Below, piece after piece: positions 18,150 through 27,318 of a stretch of DNA of 64,000 bases (position 1 is the first letter of the stretch; every line of letters begins with the position of its first letter). Under the pieces are notes generated by a model, which was not told the origin of the DNA, did no database searches, and saw only the letters and a program-made list of their open reading frames with translations. This DNA comes from Nostoc sphaeroides (lineage in GTDB: Bacteria; Cyanobacteriota; Cyanobacteriia; Cyanobacteriales; Nostocaceae). The position numbers and the translations under genes are program-made. Location of the stretch: positions 3,780,501-3,844,500 of the forward strand of contig NZ_CP031941.1 in NCBI RefSeq assembly GCF_003443655.1. Reading direction: 5' to 3'.

Positions 18150-18407
18150 ATGAATAACTGGCTAGTAATTGCCCTAGTAGCTTATCTAATTGGAGCAGCG
18201 ATTGAAGGGGTGAGTACAGCCAGTCAGCTATCTCATTCAGTGCCAGAATTAGCTAAAAACACACAAGCTCACCCATCAGATTCTGCCACTGAGTCTAATT
18301 CCACTTGGCGAGTTGTGGCCGCGATCGCCTCAGTAAGTATATGTGGAGCTTTTTTGTGGCCTTGCCGCCTTTTCCACCGTTTAATTAAAGGCAAAGTTAG
18401 TCATTAG
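18150..18407 (+). CDS. Small two-span membrane protein
   Basis: 85 residues from ATG 18150 (MNNWLVIALVAYLIGAAIEG), with one hydrophobic segment at the N-terminus, a polar middle (THPSDSATESNST-like) and a second segment (VVAAIASVSICGAFLWPCRLF). Not recognised. The open frame extends upstream to 18036, but only the ATG gives a sensible membrane N-terminus. Confidence 0.5.
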   Translation: MNNWLVIALVAYLIGAAIEGVSTASQLSHSVPELAKNTQAHPSDSATESNSTWRVVAAIASVSICGAFLWPCRLFHRLIKGKVSH

Positions 18408-18591
18408 TCATTAGTCTAAAAGATACCACGATCCACCTAACGACTTGCTGTGGGCATTGCTTGGGGCGAGGTATAGCAATCGAAGTATAGGTTAGGACAT
18501 CAACAGATGATAAAACCTAGCCACCAAAAGACTTTTCACCCAGTCCCCAGTCCCTAGTCCCCAGTCCCTTGCTATATGTACCAAAAACTCA

Positions 18592-19269
18592 TTATGTCGT
18601 TTGTTCTGGTGTCCCTACATTTTGCCCAATTTTTGGCTCTGTTCCCGCCAGCAGTCGTTCAATATTAGTGCGATGGCGCAAAATCACATATAATCCACCG
18701 GCAATCCCAAACAGAATATATGGTAACGGTTGATGCAAAAGTACCATGAAAATGGGAACAGCGATCGCACCTGCAATTGAACTTAAAGAGACAATCCGCG
18801 ATATCGCCACAACCACGGCAAACACACCGACTGTTGCTAAACCTACCTGCCAACTCATTGTCAACAAAATCCCCAAGCTGATAGCAACGGATTTACCACC
18901 AGTAAAGCCCAAAAAAATTGATTTACTATGTCCCAAAATGCCAGCTAACCCAGCTAAGGTTAATACCCATGGTTGCCACGCTTGTGCATCTATCGTTGGG
19001 GGGATATAATTTTGAATTTGGTTAAAATTGAATAACCAGTAAACTAGAGCGATCGCTAATACTCCCTTTAAGGCATCAAGTACTAAAACGAATGCTCCTG
19101 GCCCTTTCCCCAAAGTTCTTAGTACATTAGTTGCGCCAGTGGAACCTGAACCAACTTCCCGAATATCAATACCTTTTAACAGCTTCACAGCAATATACCC
19201 AGTGGGAAAAGAACCCAATAGGTAAGCTATAACCACAATTGTCCCACACAGAGTTAACCAAATAGCCAT
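18592..19269 (-). CDS. plsY: Glycerol-3-phosphate acyltransferase PlsY
   Basis: A 225-residue polytopic membrane enzyme that transfers an acyl group from acyl-phosphate to glycerol-3-phosphate, the first step of phospholipid and galactolipid synthesis. Seen: the family signature GSFPTGYIAVKLLKGIDIREVGSGSTGATNVLRTLGK with the GSTGATN phosphate-binding segment, and the second motif GHSKSIFLGFTGGKSVA. Start ATG 19269 (MAIWLTLCG) matches the family N-terminus. The open frame reaches 19281, but those codons lie in an AATTCAAA repeat. It is downstream of DUF3086 and DUF3119 genes on the same strand. Confidence 0.93.
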   Translation of the reverse strand: MAIWLTLCGTIVVIAYLLGSFPTGYIAVKLLKGIDIREVGSGSTGATNVLRTLGKGPGAFVLVLDALKGVLAIALVYWLFNFNQIQNYIPPTIDAQAWQPWVLTLAGLAGILGHSKSIFLGFTGGKSVAISLGILLTMSWQVGLATVGVFAVVVAISRIVSLSSIAGAIAVPIFMVLLHQPLPYILFGIAGGLYVILRHRTNIERLLAGTEPKIGQNVGTPEQTT

Positions 19270-19384
19270 AATAAAATTCAAAATTCAAAATTCAAAATTC
19301 AAAATTTAAAAAAGTCAAGAGTAATACCTCTTGACCAATGACTAATGACTAATACTTCGACTACGCTCAGTACAAGTGACTAAT

Positions 19385-20653
19385 TTAAAAGTCATCATCA
19401 TAGTTTCTCACGGCTTTGGGGTCAGGAGCAAAAGCTAACCACAGGGGAAATTGCAGCAATGACAAACTTATTTGCTCCTCTGAATCGTCAATGATAATTA
19501 AGGGCAGTTGATTGGCTTTCGTCAATCGGTCTGCTTTTTGGGCGACAGCATCAGACGCTTCAAATAATACCACGCCCCGGTCTGGGCCGAAATCTGGGCG
19601 ACCGATTCCCAAACAGTCTTGCAAGCCGCGCCGCCATTCACCCAATCGCTCCGGTGTATTAGCTAAGACTAAAGTACGGACGCGATCGCCATACAGCTTG
19701 TGTAAAATCGAAATTGCAGCTGAGGCAATCAAAATATTCTGTAAGCGGCTACCCATTGTCCGCAAACCACCCCGTCCCCCTTGGGTAAAAAACCAGTTAG
19801 AGACTCGTTCTGCGTGGATTGGTTCAAAGGTACGGCGTAATTGCCACGCTGGGCCATAGTAATCTGGTTTATTGCGGTATTGGTCAATTAGGCGGCGAAT
19901 TTGCTTAGTAGTATCTTGAAACTGCTGTTGGGCAAATTGGGGTATTCCAGGTTGGGTTTCAACTGGTTTAGTCTCTTTGTCTTTTACAGATGGTTTTTCT
20001 CGTTCCACCACACTTGGCGTAAGTTGCAACTGCTCGGCGGCAACGGCCAAATCCTGTAAGCTACCAGTGAGATAGTCTTTAAAACCCTGCACCCGAATTG
20101 CCAAGTCTTGGGATGTACCAGCAAAAGTGGTTCGCATCTCGTTGCGGATACGTTCTTGACGGCGTTCTAGTTGTTCTACAGAAATTTGCAGGGTTTGCTT
20201 GCGTTGTTCTAACTGCACCAGCGACTCTTGCACAAGTCGTCCCAGTGAGGTTTGAGTTTCACCCACTTGTGTCTGAAGGTTTTTGTAAAAAGCTTGCAGC
20301 TTGGCTATTTCTTCCTTGAGAGCAGCTTCAGCGCTCTGCAACTCTGCAACTCGCTGCTCTGCTTGTGCATATAATGAATAGTTTTCTAATCCCAGTGCAG
20401 TATTTTCCGGTTCCGACTGGGCTACAAACTCGCCATTTGAATTTTCTGTTAGCTCTACTGTAGAATCTACCACTTCTGCATTAGAGATGAGTGGCTCAGA
20501 ATTTGTGTAGTCCTCTGATGAGCTAATGGCTCCTGTTTCTCCCACTGACTCAACAGATGGATTGAGTGGATATTCAACTGCATTGTTTTGCTCTTGTTTT
20601 TCTGCCAACCGCTCATCAATTGGTTCTGGGGTTTGAGATGCCTCTGAGTTCAT
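19385..20653 (-). CDS. DUF3086 family protein
   Basis: A 422-residue protein with an acidic, low-complexity N-terminus (to about 95), a long coiled coil (about 97-180: AEQRVAELQSAEAALKEEIAKLQ... QLERRQERIRNEMRTTFAG) and a conserved C-terminal domain (QFQDTTKQIRRLIDQYRNKPDYYGPAWQLRRTFEPIHAERVSNWFF). This matches DUF3086, found only in cyanobacteria, function unknown. The coiled coil precedes a globular domain with no catalytic motif I can name. ATG 20653 (MNSEASQTPEP) is preferred to the ATG two codons upstream. Confidence 0.72.
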   Translation of the reverse strand: MNSEASQTPEPIDERLAEKQEQNNAVEYPLNPSVESVGETGAISSSEDYTNSEPLISNAEVVDSTVELTENSNGEFVAQSEPENTALGLENYSLYAQAEQRVAELQSAEAALKEEIAKLQAFYKNLQTQVGETQTSLGRLVQESLVQLEQRKQTLQISVEQLERRQERIRNEMRTTFAGTSQDLAIRVQGFKDYLTGSLQDLAVAAEQLQLTPSVVEREKPSVKDKETKPVETQPGIPQFAQQQFQDTTKQIRRLIDQYRNKPDYYGPAWQLRRTFEPIHAERVSNWFFTQGGRGGLRTMGSRLQNILIASAAISILHKLYGDRVRTLVLANTPERLGEWRRGLQDCLGIGRPDFGPDRGVVLFEASDAVAQKADRLTKANQLPLIIIDDSEEQISLSLLQFPLWLAFAPDPKAVRNYDDDF

Positions 20654-20725
20654 AAACAATAGTGTAATTCCTATGACGCGAATAAATAGCTTTCACAAAT
20701 ATTACAATTGACCTGCCATAAAAGT

Positions 20726-20791
20726 CCTGAGTTATGAGTGCTGAGTTATGAGTGTAGATCGAAACGACTCAGCACAGATCGAACTCAGGAC
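20726..20791. repeat. Inverted repeat between minus-strand genes
   Basis: GTCCTGAGTT (20726) faces GAACTCAGGAC (20780-20790), with inner GAGTTATGAGTGCTGAGTTATGAGT. It could act as a terminator for the DUF3119 gene, whose last codons it touches. Confidence 0.4.
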
Positions 20792-21177
20792 TAAATACGC
20801 GGACAACGTTGTTCTAAACAAGTTTTCAAGGTATTGGGATCAAATAAAATCGGCAAAAAGTGAATACTTTTAATTTCTTTAAAGTAAAACAAAATGGGGA
20901 CTCCATTCCAGAATATCCGCCAGTTTTGCCATTCCTGATAGGGAAAGCGCCGAATTAATTTTTCACCTCTGTAAATATCTAAGTCGGTGGCGGTAAATTG
21001 CAAACGCAGCGTTAAGGCCTGAAACATGAGAAACAAACCAAACAGCGTAAAAACTGAGCCTACCCACGGTTGTACCAACAGTAGTGGAATAGCGGCAATC
21101 ACCAACACTATAGGTATATTGTAACTAGGCTTGAGTTCCACAGTTGATGTGGAGTTAGGAGCAAATGAACTGGTCAC
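20791..21177 (-). CDS. DUF3119 family membrane protein
   Basis: 128 residues with a double hydrophobic region (about 20-55: IPIVLVIAAIPLLLVQPWVGSVFTLFGLFLMFQ) and a conserved C-terminal part (LDIYRGEKLIRRFPYQEWQNWRIFWNGVPILFYFKEIKSIHFLPILFDP). This is the DUF3119 pattern, a family of photosynthetic organisms. It lies directly downstream of the MlaE-type permease, a pairing I recall from other cyanobacteria, suggesting a shared role in lipid handling at the envelope or thylakoid (inference). Confidence 0.72.
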   Translation of the reverse strand: MTSSFAPNSTSTVELKPSYNIPIVLVIAAIPLLLVQPWVGSVFTLFGLFLMFQALTLRLQFTATDLDIYRGEKLIRRFPYQEWQNWRIFWNGVPILFYFKEIKSIHFLPILFDPNTLKTCLEQRCPRI

Positions 21178-21235
21178 AGTCTTAAATCCTGCTTTATTTA
21201 CTAGGCATCTCTCCTATTTTATGAGTTAGGGGTTA

Positions 21236-21361
21236 TGAGTTAGGAGTTAAAAGTTAGGAGTTAGGAGTTAAGAGTTAGGAGTGAGGAGTTAAGAGTTAGG
21301 AGTGAGGAGTTAGGAGTGAGGAGTTAAGAGTGAGGAGTTAAGAGTTAGGAGTGAGGAGTTT
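21236..21361. repeat. Heptamer tandem repeat (STRR-like), GAGTTAG type
   Basis: About 18 tandem, slightly varied copies of GAGTTAG (GAGTTAA, GAGTGAG). The array at 21542-21636 carries the complementary type, so the two can pair across about 200 bases. Confidence 0.75.
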
Positions 21362-21541
21362 TAAACAATTCGCAATGACCCTCCTACGTCGCTCATAGCG
21401 TTGCCATGCCGTTGGCGCAGCCTCTCTAAGAGTTGGCTTTACGCTGCGAAGAGAGCAATTACGTTTTGTAACGAGGATTTTAATTAGGCATCAAAACGTG
21501 CTTTGGTCGTTAGGCGGGGGAATTAAACCCTTAAACTTTGT

Positions 21542-21636
21542 TAACTCCAAACTCCAAACCCTTCGGCAGGCTCAGGGCATCGCTCCAAACTCCAAACTCC
21601 AAACTCCAAACTCCAAACTCCTAACTCCTAACTCCT
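21542..21636. repeat. Heptamer tandem repeat (STRR-like), CTCCAAA/CTCCTAA type
   Basis: Tandem CTCCAAA then CTCCTAA units, interrupted by the small dispersed repeat CCCTTCGGCAGGCTCAGGG. Typical short tandemly repeated sequence of heterocystous cyanobacteria. Confidence 0.75.
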
Positions 21637-21644
21637 AACTTTTT

Positions 21645-22439
21645 TTATAGCCCTAAGAATGCACTACCAGTCCCCTGAAACATTAACCAAGAAAGAAAAA
21701 AGTTGCTAACAAATATAATTAGCAAGGCAGTCACAACAGCACTTGTGGTTGATTGTCCTACACCTTTGGCTCCTCCTGTTGTCGTCAACCCCCAACTGCA
21801 ACCAATTACGGCGATTAAAGTGCCAAAGCAACACGCCTTAATCATGGCGCTAAAAATATCCCAGATATCAAGAAAGTTACGGGCTGAGTCTAGAAATACC
21901 GTATCAGACAGATTGTAGATATTTGTCGCAATTATTAATCCCCCGAACATCCCTGTTACCAAAGACAGGAGGGTTAAAATTGGTAGCATTAAACAGCAAG
22001 CAAGGACACGGGGAATAACCAGGTAATCGATTGGATCTGTTTTCAACATCAACATGGCATCGATTTGTTCTGTGACTCGCATGGTACCGATTTCGGCTGC
22101 AAAGGCAGAACCGACTCGCCCAGCTAAAATCACTGCTGTCAACACGGGAGAGAGTTCTCGTGTCAACGCAACAGAAAGCACTCCGCCGATAATGTTTCCT
22201 GCGCCAAAGTTGATAAATTCCCGCGCTACCTGAATGGTAAACACCGCACCAACAAAAATAGCCGTCAATAGGGCAATAAATAGAGAATCTGGCCCAACTG
22301 CTGCCATTTGTTGCAAGGTGTTGCGCCGATGGATTTTGCCCCTCAATAGGTGAACTAGTACTTGCCCACCCAGAAAAATCGCCGCCAGCAGCCGCTGACT
22401 CCATTCTCCTAAACTGGATTTGGATGTAGTCTGGTTCAA
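21645..22439 (-). CDS. MlaE-type ABC transporter permease
   Basis: A 264-residue polytopic permease of the MlaE/YrbE family. These form the membrane part of ABC systems that move phospholipids between membranes, working with an MCE-domain protein and an ATPase. Seen: QQMAAVGPDSLFIALLTAIFVGAVFTIQVAREFINFGAGNIIGG, then LTRELSPVLTAVILAGRVGSAFAAEIGTMRVTEQIDAM, the EIGTMRVTEQIDAM segment being a family hallmark. Start ATG 22439. The ATPase and MCE genes are not next to it. The DUF3119 gene follows downstream after a 470-bp repeat-filled spacer. Confidence 0.88.
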   Translation of the reverse strand: MNQTTSKSSLGEWSQRLLAAIFLGGQVLVHLLRGKIHRRNTLQQMAAVGPDSLFIALLTAIFVGAVFTIQVAREFINFGAGNIIGGVLSVALTRELSPVLTAVILAGRVGSAFAAEIGTMRVTEQIDAMLMLKTDPIDYLVIPRVLACCLMLPILTLLSLVTGMFGGLIIATNIYNLSDTVFLDSARNFLDIWDIFSAMIKACCFGTLIAVIGCSWGLTTTGGAKGVGQSTTSAVVTALLIIFVSNFFLSWLMFQGTGSAFLGL

Positions 22440-22903
22440 TGTTCTGTAGCTAACTCGGTGACTGCCTTAAGAATAGCGGAAGTCATTGGGATAGGGAATG
22501 GGGAATGGGGAATGGGGAATGGGGAATGGGGAATGGGGCATGGGGCATGGGGCATAGCTCAATAATCAGTAGTTCTTATTCTGCCTCCCCTGCTCCCCCT
22601 GCTCCCCACGGCGCTGAATATTAACTTAGATTAAACATGCTCTCAGAAAATGAAGCTGTTATTAAACCTGCTGCAAACTAATAAATAGGTGCTATGTTTG
22701 GCTATAACCTTGATTTTTCAAGGGTTTTGTAGATTCAAATCATTTTTTAGATACCCAGCATGTGCTGTAGCTGGTAGCCATTTATTTTAATGAAAACTTA
22801 AGATTTTTGACAGATTGGTTGGTCAGGAGCGATCGCACGTATTGTAGAAAATGACGAACTGCTATCTAGCTCTTGTCACCTCTACTCACGGAGTTTGTCT
22901 TAA
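22440..22903. other. Intergenic region with heptamer array
   Basis: A GGGGAAT/GGGGCAT array of about nine copies lies at 22490-22557, followed by CTCCCCTGCTCCCCCTGCTCCCC at 22585-22610 in the opposite sense. The remainder is AT-rich with one HIP1 site; no gene seen. Confidence 0.6.
22490..22557. repeat. Heptamer tandem repeat GGGGAAT
   Basis: About nine direct copies of GGGGAAT changing to GGGGCAT. STRR-like. The facing C-rich stretch downstream could pair with it. Confidence 0.75.
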
Positions 22904-23200
22904 ATGGCTATTTTCACTAACTTTCTCCGCTCCCTACTACTGACGATCATTTTCAGTTTTGCCGCCCCCATGTTACTAGTTGGCGGTGGGATACTCCTTC
23001 TATCCTTCATAGGTTACTTCCCCGGTTTACAAGAGTTAACTGAGGCGATCGCTACTCAGATTATAGATTTTCTCGCCACCTTTGGCAGTGGAACTCCCCT
23101 CCGGGGATTATTTGTGATTAGTTTGACCTGTAGTTTCGTCGGGGCACTGTTTGACACGTATGTTTATTATCGGTGTCAAATTTTACGAATTGATTCATAA
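22904..23200 (+). CDS. Small conserved-looking membrane protein
   Basis: 98 residues with three hydrophobic segments (about 8-35, a weaker one at 48-62, and 68-85), starting MAIFTNFLRSLLLTIIFSFAAP and ending in a polar YVYYRCQILRIDS tail. GGAG is about 10 bases before the ATG. Function unknown. It is divergent from the MlaE permease. Low-complexity composition is not an issue, so it is likely a real gene. Confidence 0.55.
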   Translation: MAIFTNFLRSLLLTIIFSFAAPMLLVGGGILLLSFIGYFPGLQELTEAIATQIIDFLATFGSGTPLRGLFVISLTCSFVGALFDTYVYYRCQILRIDS

Positions 23201-23726
23201 ACAGTAGAAATAGCTTCCTCATGTGCTGATGGGCTGTACAAGATAGGGAAAAGTGATATTCCCAAAAGTAAAAGTACTATTGGTTTTAATTTAAATAGGG
23301 ATTAGTTTTGCTCAATGAATTTTATTAATTAAATTCAGTCCCTGAGTTATTGATTAAATATTTATTATTCATTAGTTATTAGTTATTACTGACAACTAGT
23401 ACAGGTGCGCGACCCTAGTAAACCAATCCTCAAAAGGCTAAAAAGCTAAAATACTAAGGGTTGTAGAATTTTTAATTACGCAAAACAGCTAAAATATTCT
23501 GTGCGAAATCATCACGTTGGACGCTAGACTAGAGTTTGGGATTTTGTGTTAGCTGCAATCTGCGATATTTATCGAGAATATCAAATAAAACTCACTGCAA
23601 AATATAAAAATTTCCTTAAAATACTGATGCTCACAATGCCTGCTCATGTTTCTTAACAGAGCAAAAGAGGTCGTCTGACCGTTGGGCATCTTATATTAAG
23701 TTTATTACGAGGTATGTTGACAGCTC
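23201..23726. other. Intergenic region, no gene seen
   Basis: AT-rich spacer upstream of the SppA-type gene. Only a run of related ATTAGTTATTAGTTATTA units (near 23368-23386) is noticeable. It probably holds the promoter of the downstream gene, but I cannot place it. Confidence 0.4.
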
Positions 23727-24548
23727 ATGATTTGGCCGTTTAAGCCCAAGTTTAGAAAACAAATTGCGCGGATTGAAATTACTGGTGCGATCGCGGGTGC
23801 TACTCGCAAACGCGTTCTAGAAGCCCTGAAAACTATAGAAGAAAAAAAGTTTCCCGCATTATTACTCCGTATAGATAGCCCTGGCGGTACAGTCGGAGAT
23901 TCTCAAGAAATCTACAGCGCCCTAAAGCGTCTGCGCGAAAAAATCAAAATCGTCGCTAGCTTTGGCAATATCTCGGCTTCTGGAGGAGTCTACATCGGCA
24001 TGGGAGCCGAACACATCGTAGCTAATCCAGGTACAATTACGGGTAGTATTGGTGTGATTCTGCGTGGGAATAACTTGGAACGCTTGCTAGAAAAAATCGG
24101 TGTTTCCTTTCAGGTAATTAAGTCTGGCCCTTACAAAGACATTTTGGCTTTCGACCGGCAACTGACTCAACCAGAAGAAAACATCCTGCAAGAGTTGATT
24201 GACACAAGTTATCAGCAGTTTGTCCAAACGGTAGCTGATGGCCGTTCTTTAACAGTAGAAGCTGTGAAAAGTTTCGCCGATGGGCGGATTTTTACTGGAC
24301 AGCAAGCCCTAGAGTTGGGTGTTGTAGATCGTCTGGGCACAGAAGAAGATGCCCGTCGCTGGACAGCAGAACTAGTCGGACTTGATCCAGAAAAAACTCT
24401 CTGCTATACCCTAGAAGAACCTAAACCTTTATTGAGTCGCCTTCTACCAGGAAGTCGTCAAGTTTCATCAGGAATTGGGGCTGGTATTGATTGGCTCGAA
24501 TTTGAAATGTCTACTAGTGGTTTACCCTTGTGGTTATATCGACCTTAA
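23727..24548 (+). CDS. sppA: SppA-type signal peptide peptidase (S49)
   Basis: A 273-residue single-domain peptidase of family S49, which degrades cleaved signal peptides in the membrane. Seen: LLLRIDSPGGTVGDSQEIYSAL (family signature), the nucleophile serine in NISASGGVYIGMGAEHIVANP, and the general-base lysine in IKSGPYKDILAFDR. The ser-lys pair is complete. The protein is about half the length of E. coli SppA, the usual size for the short SppA form. It has no clear membrane anchor; IWPFKP at the N-terminus is only mildly hydrophobic. The next gene, aroH, is 100 bases downstream after a short heptamer repeat. Confidence 0.88.
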   Translation: MIWPFKPKFRKQIARIEITGAIAGATRKRVLEALKTIEEKKFPALLLRIDSPGGTVGDSQEIYSALKRLREKIKIVASFGNISASGGVYIGMGAEHIVANPGTITGSIGVILRGNNLERLLEKIGVSFQVIKSGPYKDILAFDRQLTQPEENILQELIDTSYQQFVQTVADGRSLTVEAVKSFADGRIFTGQQALELGVVDRLGTEEDARRWTAELVGLDPEKTLCYTLEEPKPLLSRLLPGSRQVSSGIGAGIDWLEFEMSTSGLPLWLYRP

Positions 24549-24650
24549 TATGAGTTAGGAGTTAGGAGTGAGGAGTTAGGAGTTAAAACTCTCAATTTCT
24601 TACTCTTAACTGCTAACCCCTAACTTTTTTCTTTTAAGGAGGATTTGGGC

Positions 24651-25064
24651 GTGGAGTGGCAAATGCGGGCGATTCGCGGAGCAACAACCGTTTCAGAAAA
24701 TACCGTTGAGGCAATGCGAGAGGTAGTGACAGAACTACTAGATGAACTAGAAAACCGGAATCAATTCGAGCCGAGGGACATGATTAGTGTAACTTTCTCG
24801 GTAACACGCGATTTGGATGCGATTTTTCCAGCTGCGATCGCTAGATCGCGTCCTGGTTGGGATAATGTGGCCATGTTGGATGTGCAGCAAATGCACGTCG
24901 AAGGTAGCTTACAGCGTTGCATTCGATTCTTAATCCACGCTTATCTGCCAGCCTCTGCCTCAATTCATCATATCTACTTACGCAACGCCGCCAGCTTGCG
25001 TCCTGACTGGAGTTTGCCCCAGTCTTTACAAACATCACAGCCAGCAGTTAAGTCAAAAGTGTAA
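24651..25064 (+). CDS. aroH: Chorismate mutase, AroH type
   Basis: A 137-residue monofunctional chorismate mutase of the AroH (B. subtilis) fold, converting chorismate to prephenate for phenylalanine and tyrosine synthesis. Seen: MRAIRGATTVSENT (active-site Arg near the N-terminus), ISVTFSVTRDLDAIFPAAIAR, LDVQQMHVEGSLQRCIRFLIH. I choose GTG 24651 because a perfect AAGGAGG ribosome site lies eight bases upstream. That gives the family N-terminus MEWQMRAIRGATT; the TTG at 24645 is less likely. Confidence 0.9.
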   Translation: MEWQMRAIRGATTVSENTVEAMREVVTELLDELENRNQFEPRDMISVTFSVTRDLDAIFPAAIARSRPGWDNVAMLDVQQMHVEGSLQRCIRFLIHAYLPASASIHHIYLRNAASLRPDWSLPQSLQTSQPAVKSKV

Positions 25065-25222
25065 ATTACTTAAATAAAATATATTTAACAAACAGCACAA
25101 AAGTATAATTATGTGCTGACGCGGCTGCTCAACCTGCTGCTGATGGGAGAATATTATTAAGTTTGCCGTAGTGATTTGAGGTCTATTTGTGAGGCGATCG
25201 CGCCCAAAATCAATCGCATTTA

Positions 25223-25384
25223 TCATAAAGTACTATCCACATCTTTGGAATCACCCTGCTCTTCCTCAATTTCCAAATCCAGAGCAAATATCAAAGCTTG
25301 TTTGATTTTTAGTAGTGTTTCATCTGGCAATTTGCCGAGTTTACGTTCCAGTCTTACAGCAGGGATTGAACCTAAACCTTGAAC
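25223..25384 (-). pseudogene. MazF/PemK-like toxin, C-terminal remnant
   Basis: On the minus strand the frame reads VQGLGSIPAVRLERKLGKLPDETLLKIKQALIFALDLEIEEEQG then a stop at 25223. The KLGKLPDETLLKIKQAL stretch resembles the C-terminal helix region of MazF-type mRNA interferases. The N-terminal two thirds are missing; the sequence runs into the left end of the IS200/IS605 element. The match is short, so the family call is tentative. Confidence 0.4.
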
Positions 25385-25471
25385 GCATCGCGGCAGTCCC
25401 TACCCTCAACTCTTAGTAGGGTAGGGATCAGAGCGGGTTATTGGAACGAAGTGGAAATAACCAATCCATAT

Positions 25472-25879
25472 TTATTCGATTGGCGCATCTTGATCTTTAA
25501 TGTATTGTTTTAATTTGTCGATTGGTGCGCCTCCACTTGACGCAACATAATAAGAGCTAGACCAAAACAGGGGTTTCCAGTAAAACTTGTCAATATGTTC
25601 TTTAAATTCTTTGCGAATAACCCTACTACTAGCAGACTTTAAACTAGAAGTGAAATCAGAAATATTGTTATCTGGATGGTAGTCTACCAACAAATGAACG
25701 TGGTCTTGTTCACCTGAGAATTCTATCAAAATACAATTAGTTTTAATGCAAATATTTGCAAAAATCTCATGCATCCTTTCAAGGATTGGTGCAGTAATTA
25801 CCTGTTTGCGATATTTGGTAATAAAAACAAAGTGCAAGTGAATAGAGAAAACAGCATGTGACCCTTTGCGAGGAAGCAT
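25472..25879 (-). CDS. tnpA: IS200-type Y1 transposase TnpA
   Basis: A 135-residue Y1 HUH transposase that cuts and joins single-stranded DNA during peel-and-paste transposition. Seen: HAVFSIHLHFVFITKYRKQV at the N-terminus, the HUH motif in SGEQDHVHLLVDYHPD, and the catalytic tyrosine region WSSSYYVASSGGAPIDKLKQYI. Full family length, no frameshift. ATG 25879. It is transcribed away from tnpB. Confidence 0.92.
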   Translation of the reverse strand: MLPRKGSHAVFSIHLHFVFITKYRKQVITAPILERMHEIFANICIKTNCILIEFSGEQDHVHLLVDYHPDNNISDFTSSLKSASSRVIRKEFKEHIDKFYWKPLFWSSSYYVASSGGAPIDKLKQYIKDQDAPIE

Positions 25880-25971
25880 TTGACAAGTAACCGTGTCTGA
25901 TGTATTCTGACTAATATACCAGATTTCGGAGGTTTACCCTGAGCGTAGTCGAAGGGAAACAAAAACATACT

Positions 25972-27318
25972 GTGGCAACAAGACGAATGACCTTTCGTTT
26001 ATACCCAAATGAAAAAACTGAATTAACATTGCGGTATCACCGAAAGCTCCACAAGGACTTGTACAATGCCGCAGTAAACAACAGATTTAACCAGTACAAA
26101 ATCTATAATCACAAAGTTGATTATTTTGAGCAGCAAAACTGTTTACCTGCGTTTAAAGAAGTTTGGTTAGAATATAAAGAGCTTCCAAGTCATGCACTAC
26201 AAGCAACTTTAAAACGTGTTGATTACGCCTTTGAACGTTGGTTTAAGGGATTGGGTAAACGACCTAGATTTAAATCAATTCGGCATTATTCGGGATGGAC
26301 TTATCCAGATTGTGCAGGTTTTAAGCTAGAGTCAGACGGAGAGAATGGGTATTTGGGTCTGTCTAAGATTGGGCGTATTCAAATGCGTGGACAGGCTAAA
26401 TATTGGGGCAAACCAACTACTTGCACCATTCTTTATCGTAATGGTAAATGGTACGCCTCAATTACTGTCAATGTATTAGACCAAGCTCTCAAACCAGAGA
26501 TTCTACCCTGTGGTGCTATTGGTATTGACTTTGGATGTAAATCTGCTTTATCAATTACTGATGGTGAAAATCACCAACAAATTGATGCTCCCAAGTTTTT
26601 GAGGAATGCAGAACATCTAATCAAAAAAGCATCTAAGGATAAAAGACGTAAACGTGCGCCGAATAGAAAGAAAAAAATAAAAGCTTCTAGACGGTTTAAA
26701 AAAGCTCAATTAAAGGTTAGTAAACTTAACCGCAAAGTTGCTAACCAACGCCAAAATTGGGTACACCAAGTTGCCACACAAATAACACGCAGTAATAGCA
26801 TGGTGGCAACTGAAACTCTAGTTGTCAAAAACATGACTAGTAAACCTAAAAAAGGCTCTTCGCATAAACAAAAGGCTGGACTAAATAAGTCTATCCTTGA
26901 TGTTGGATTTGGAATGCTACGCAACGCCATCAAATATAAAGTAGAACAAATTGGTGGTGTATTTATCGAGGTTCCAACCCGCCTTGTAAAGCCTTCTCAA
27001 ACCTGCCCTAAATGTGGACACCAGCACAAGAAAACACTCGATATCCGAGTACATGAGTGCGGTGTTTGTAGTTATCGTCAGGATAGAGATATTGCTGCTG
27101 CCCAGGTTATGCTTTATTGGAGTAAAGGGAATCTGCCGGGGTCAGGAACTGTCCTCGCAGACGCAGAGTCGTCTAGCTCTACTTCATCCACCAAGGCGCG
27201 AAAGCAAGCTGGAAGTATGAGGCAACTAGGGGCGAAGAAGCGTCAGAAATCTCAAAGCAACTTTGCTAAAAACAAGCTAGAGGATGCAGAAACCTCTAGC
27301 TCAAGCGAAGCTAGCTAG
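25972..27318 (+). CDS. tnpB: TnpB RNA-guided nuclease (IS605 OrfB)
   Basis: A 448-residue TnpB. RuvC residues are visible: D in IGIDFGCKS (about 186), E in MVATETLVVKNM (about 281), and DRD in YRQDRDIAAAQVML (371-373). The four-cysteine zinc ribbon CPKCGH...CGVCSY lies between the last two. TnpB proteins are RNA-guided DNA nucleases that help the element persist. The frame begins at GTG 25972; ATG 25987 (MTFRLYPNEK) is an equally good start. The lysine/serine-rich tail of about 60 residues overlaps the likely guide-RNA region. Confidence 0.92.
   Translation: MATRRMTFRLYPNEKTELTLRYHRKLHKDLYNAAVNNRFNQYKIYNHKVDYFEQQNCLPAFKEVWLEYKELPSHALQATLKRVDYAFERWFKGLGKRPRFKSIRHYSGWTYPDCAGFKLESDGENGYLGLSKIGRIQMRGQAKYWGKPTTCTILYRNGKWYASITVNVLDQALKPEILPCGAIGIDFGCKSALSITDGENHQQIDAPKFLRNAEHLIKKASKDKRRKRAPNRKKKIKASRRFKKAQLKVSKLNRKVANQRQNWVHQVATQITRSNSMVATETLVVKNMTSKPKKGSSHKQKAGLNKSILDVGFGMLRNAIKYKVEQIGGVFIEVPTRLVKPSQTCPKCGHQHKKTLDIRVHECGVCSYRQDRDIAAAQVMLYWSKGNLPGSGTVLADAESSSSTSSTKARKQAGSMRQLGAKKRQKSQSNFAKNKLEDAETSSSSEAS

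Noticed and set aside
25176..25382. Plus-strand open frame left of the IS element.
   Set aside because: It is the reverse of the MazF-like remnant, whose minus-strand reading shows toxin-like similarity.
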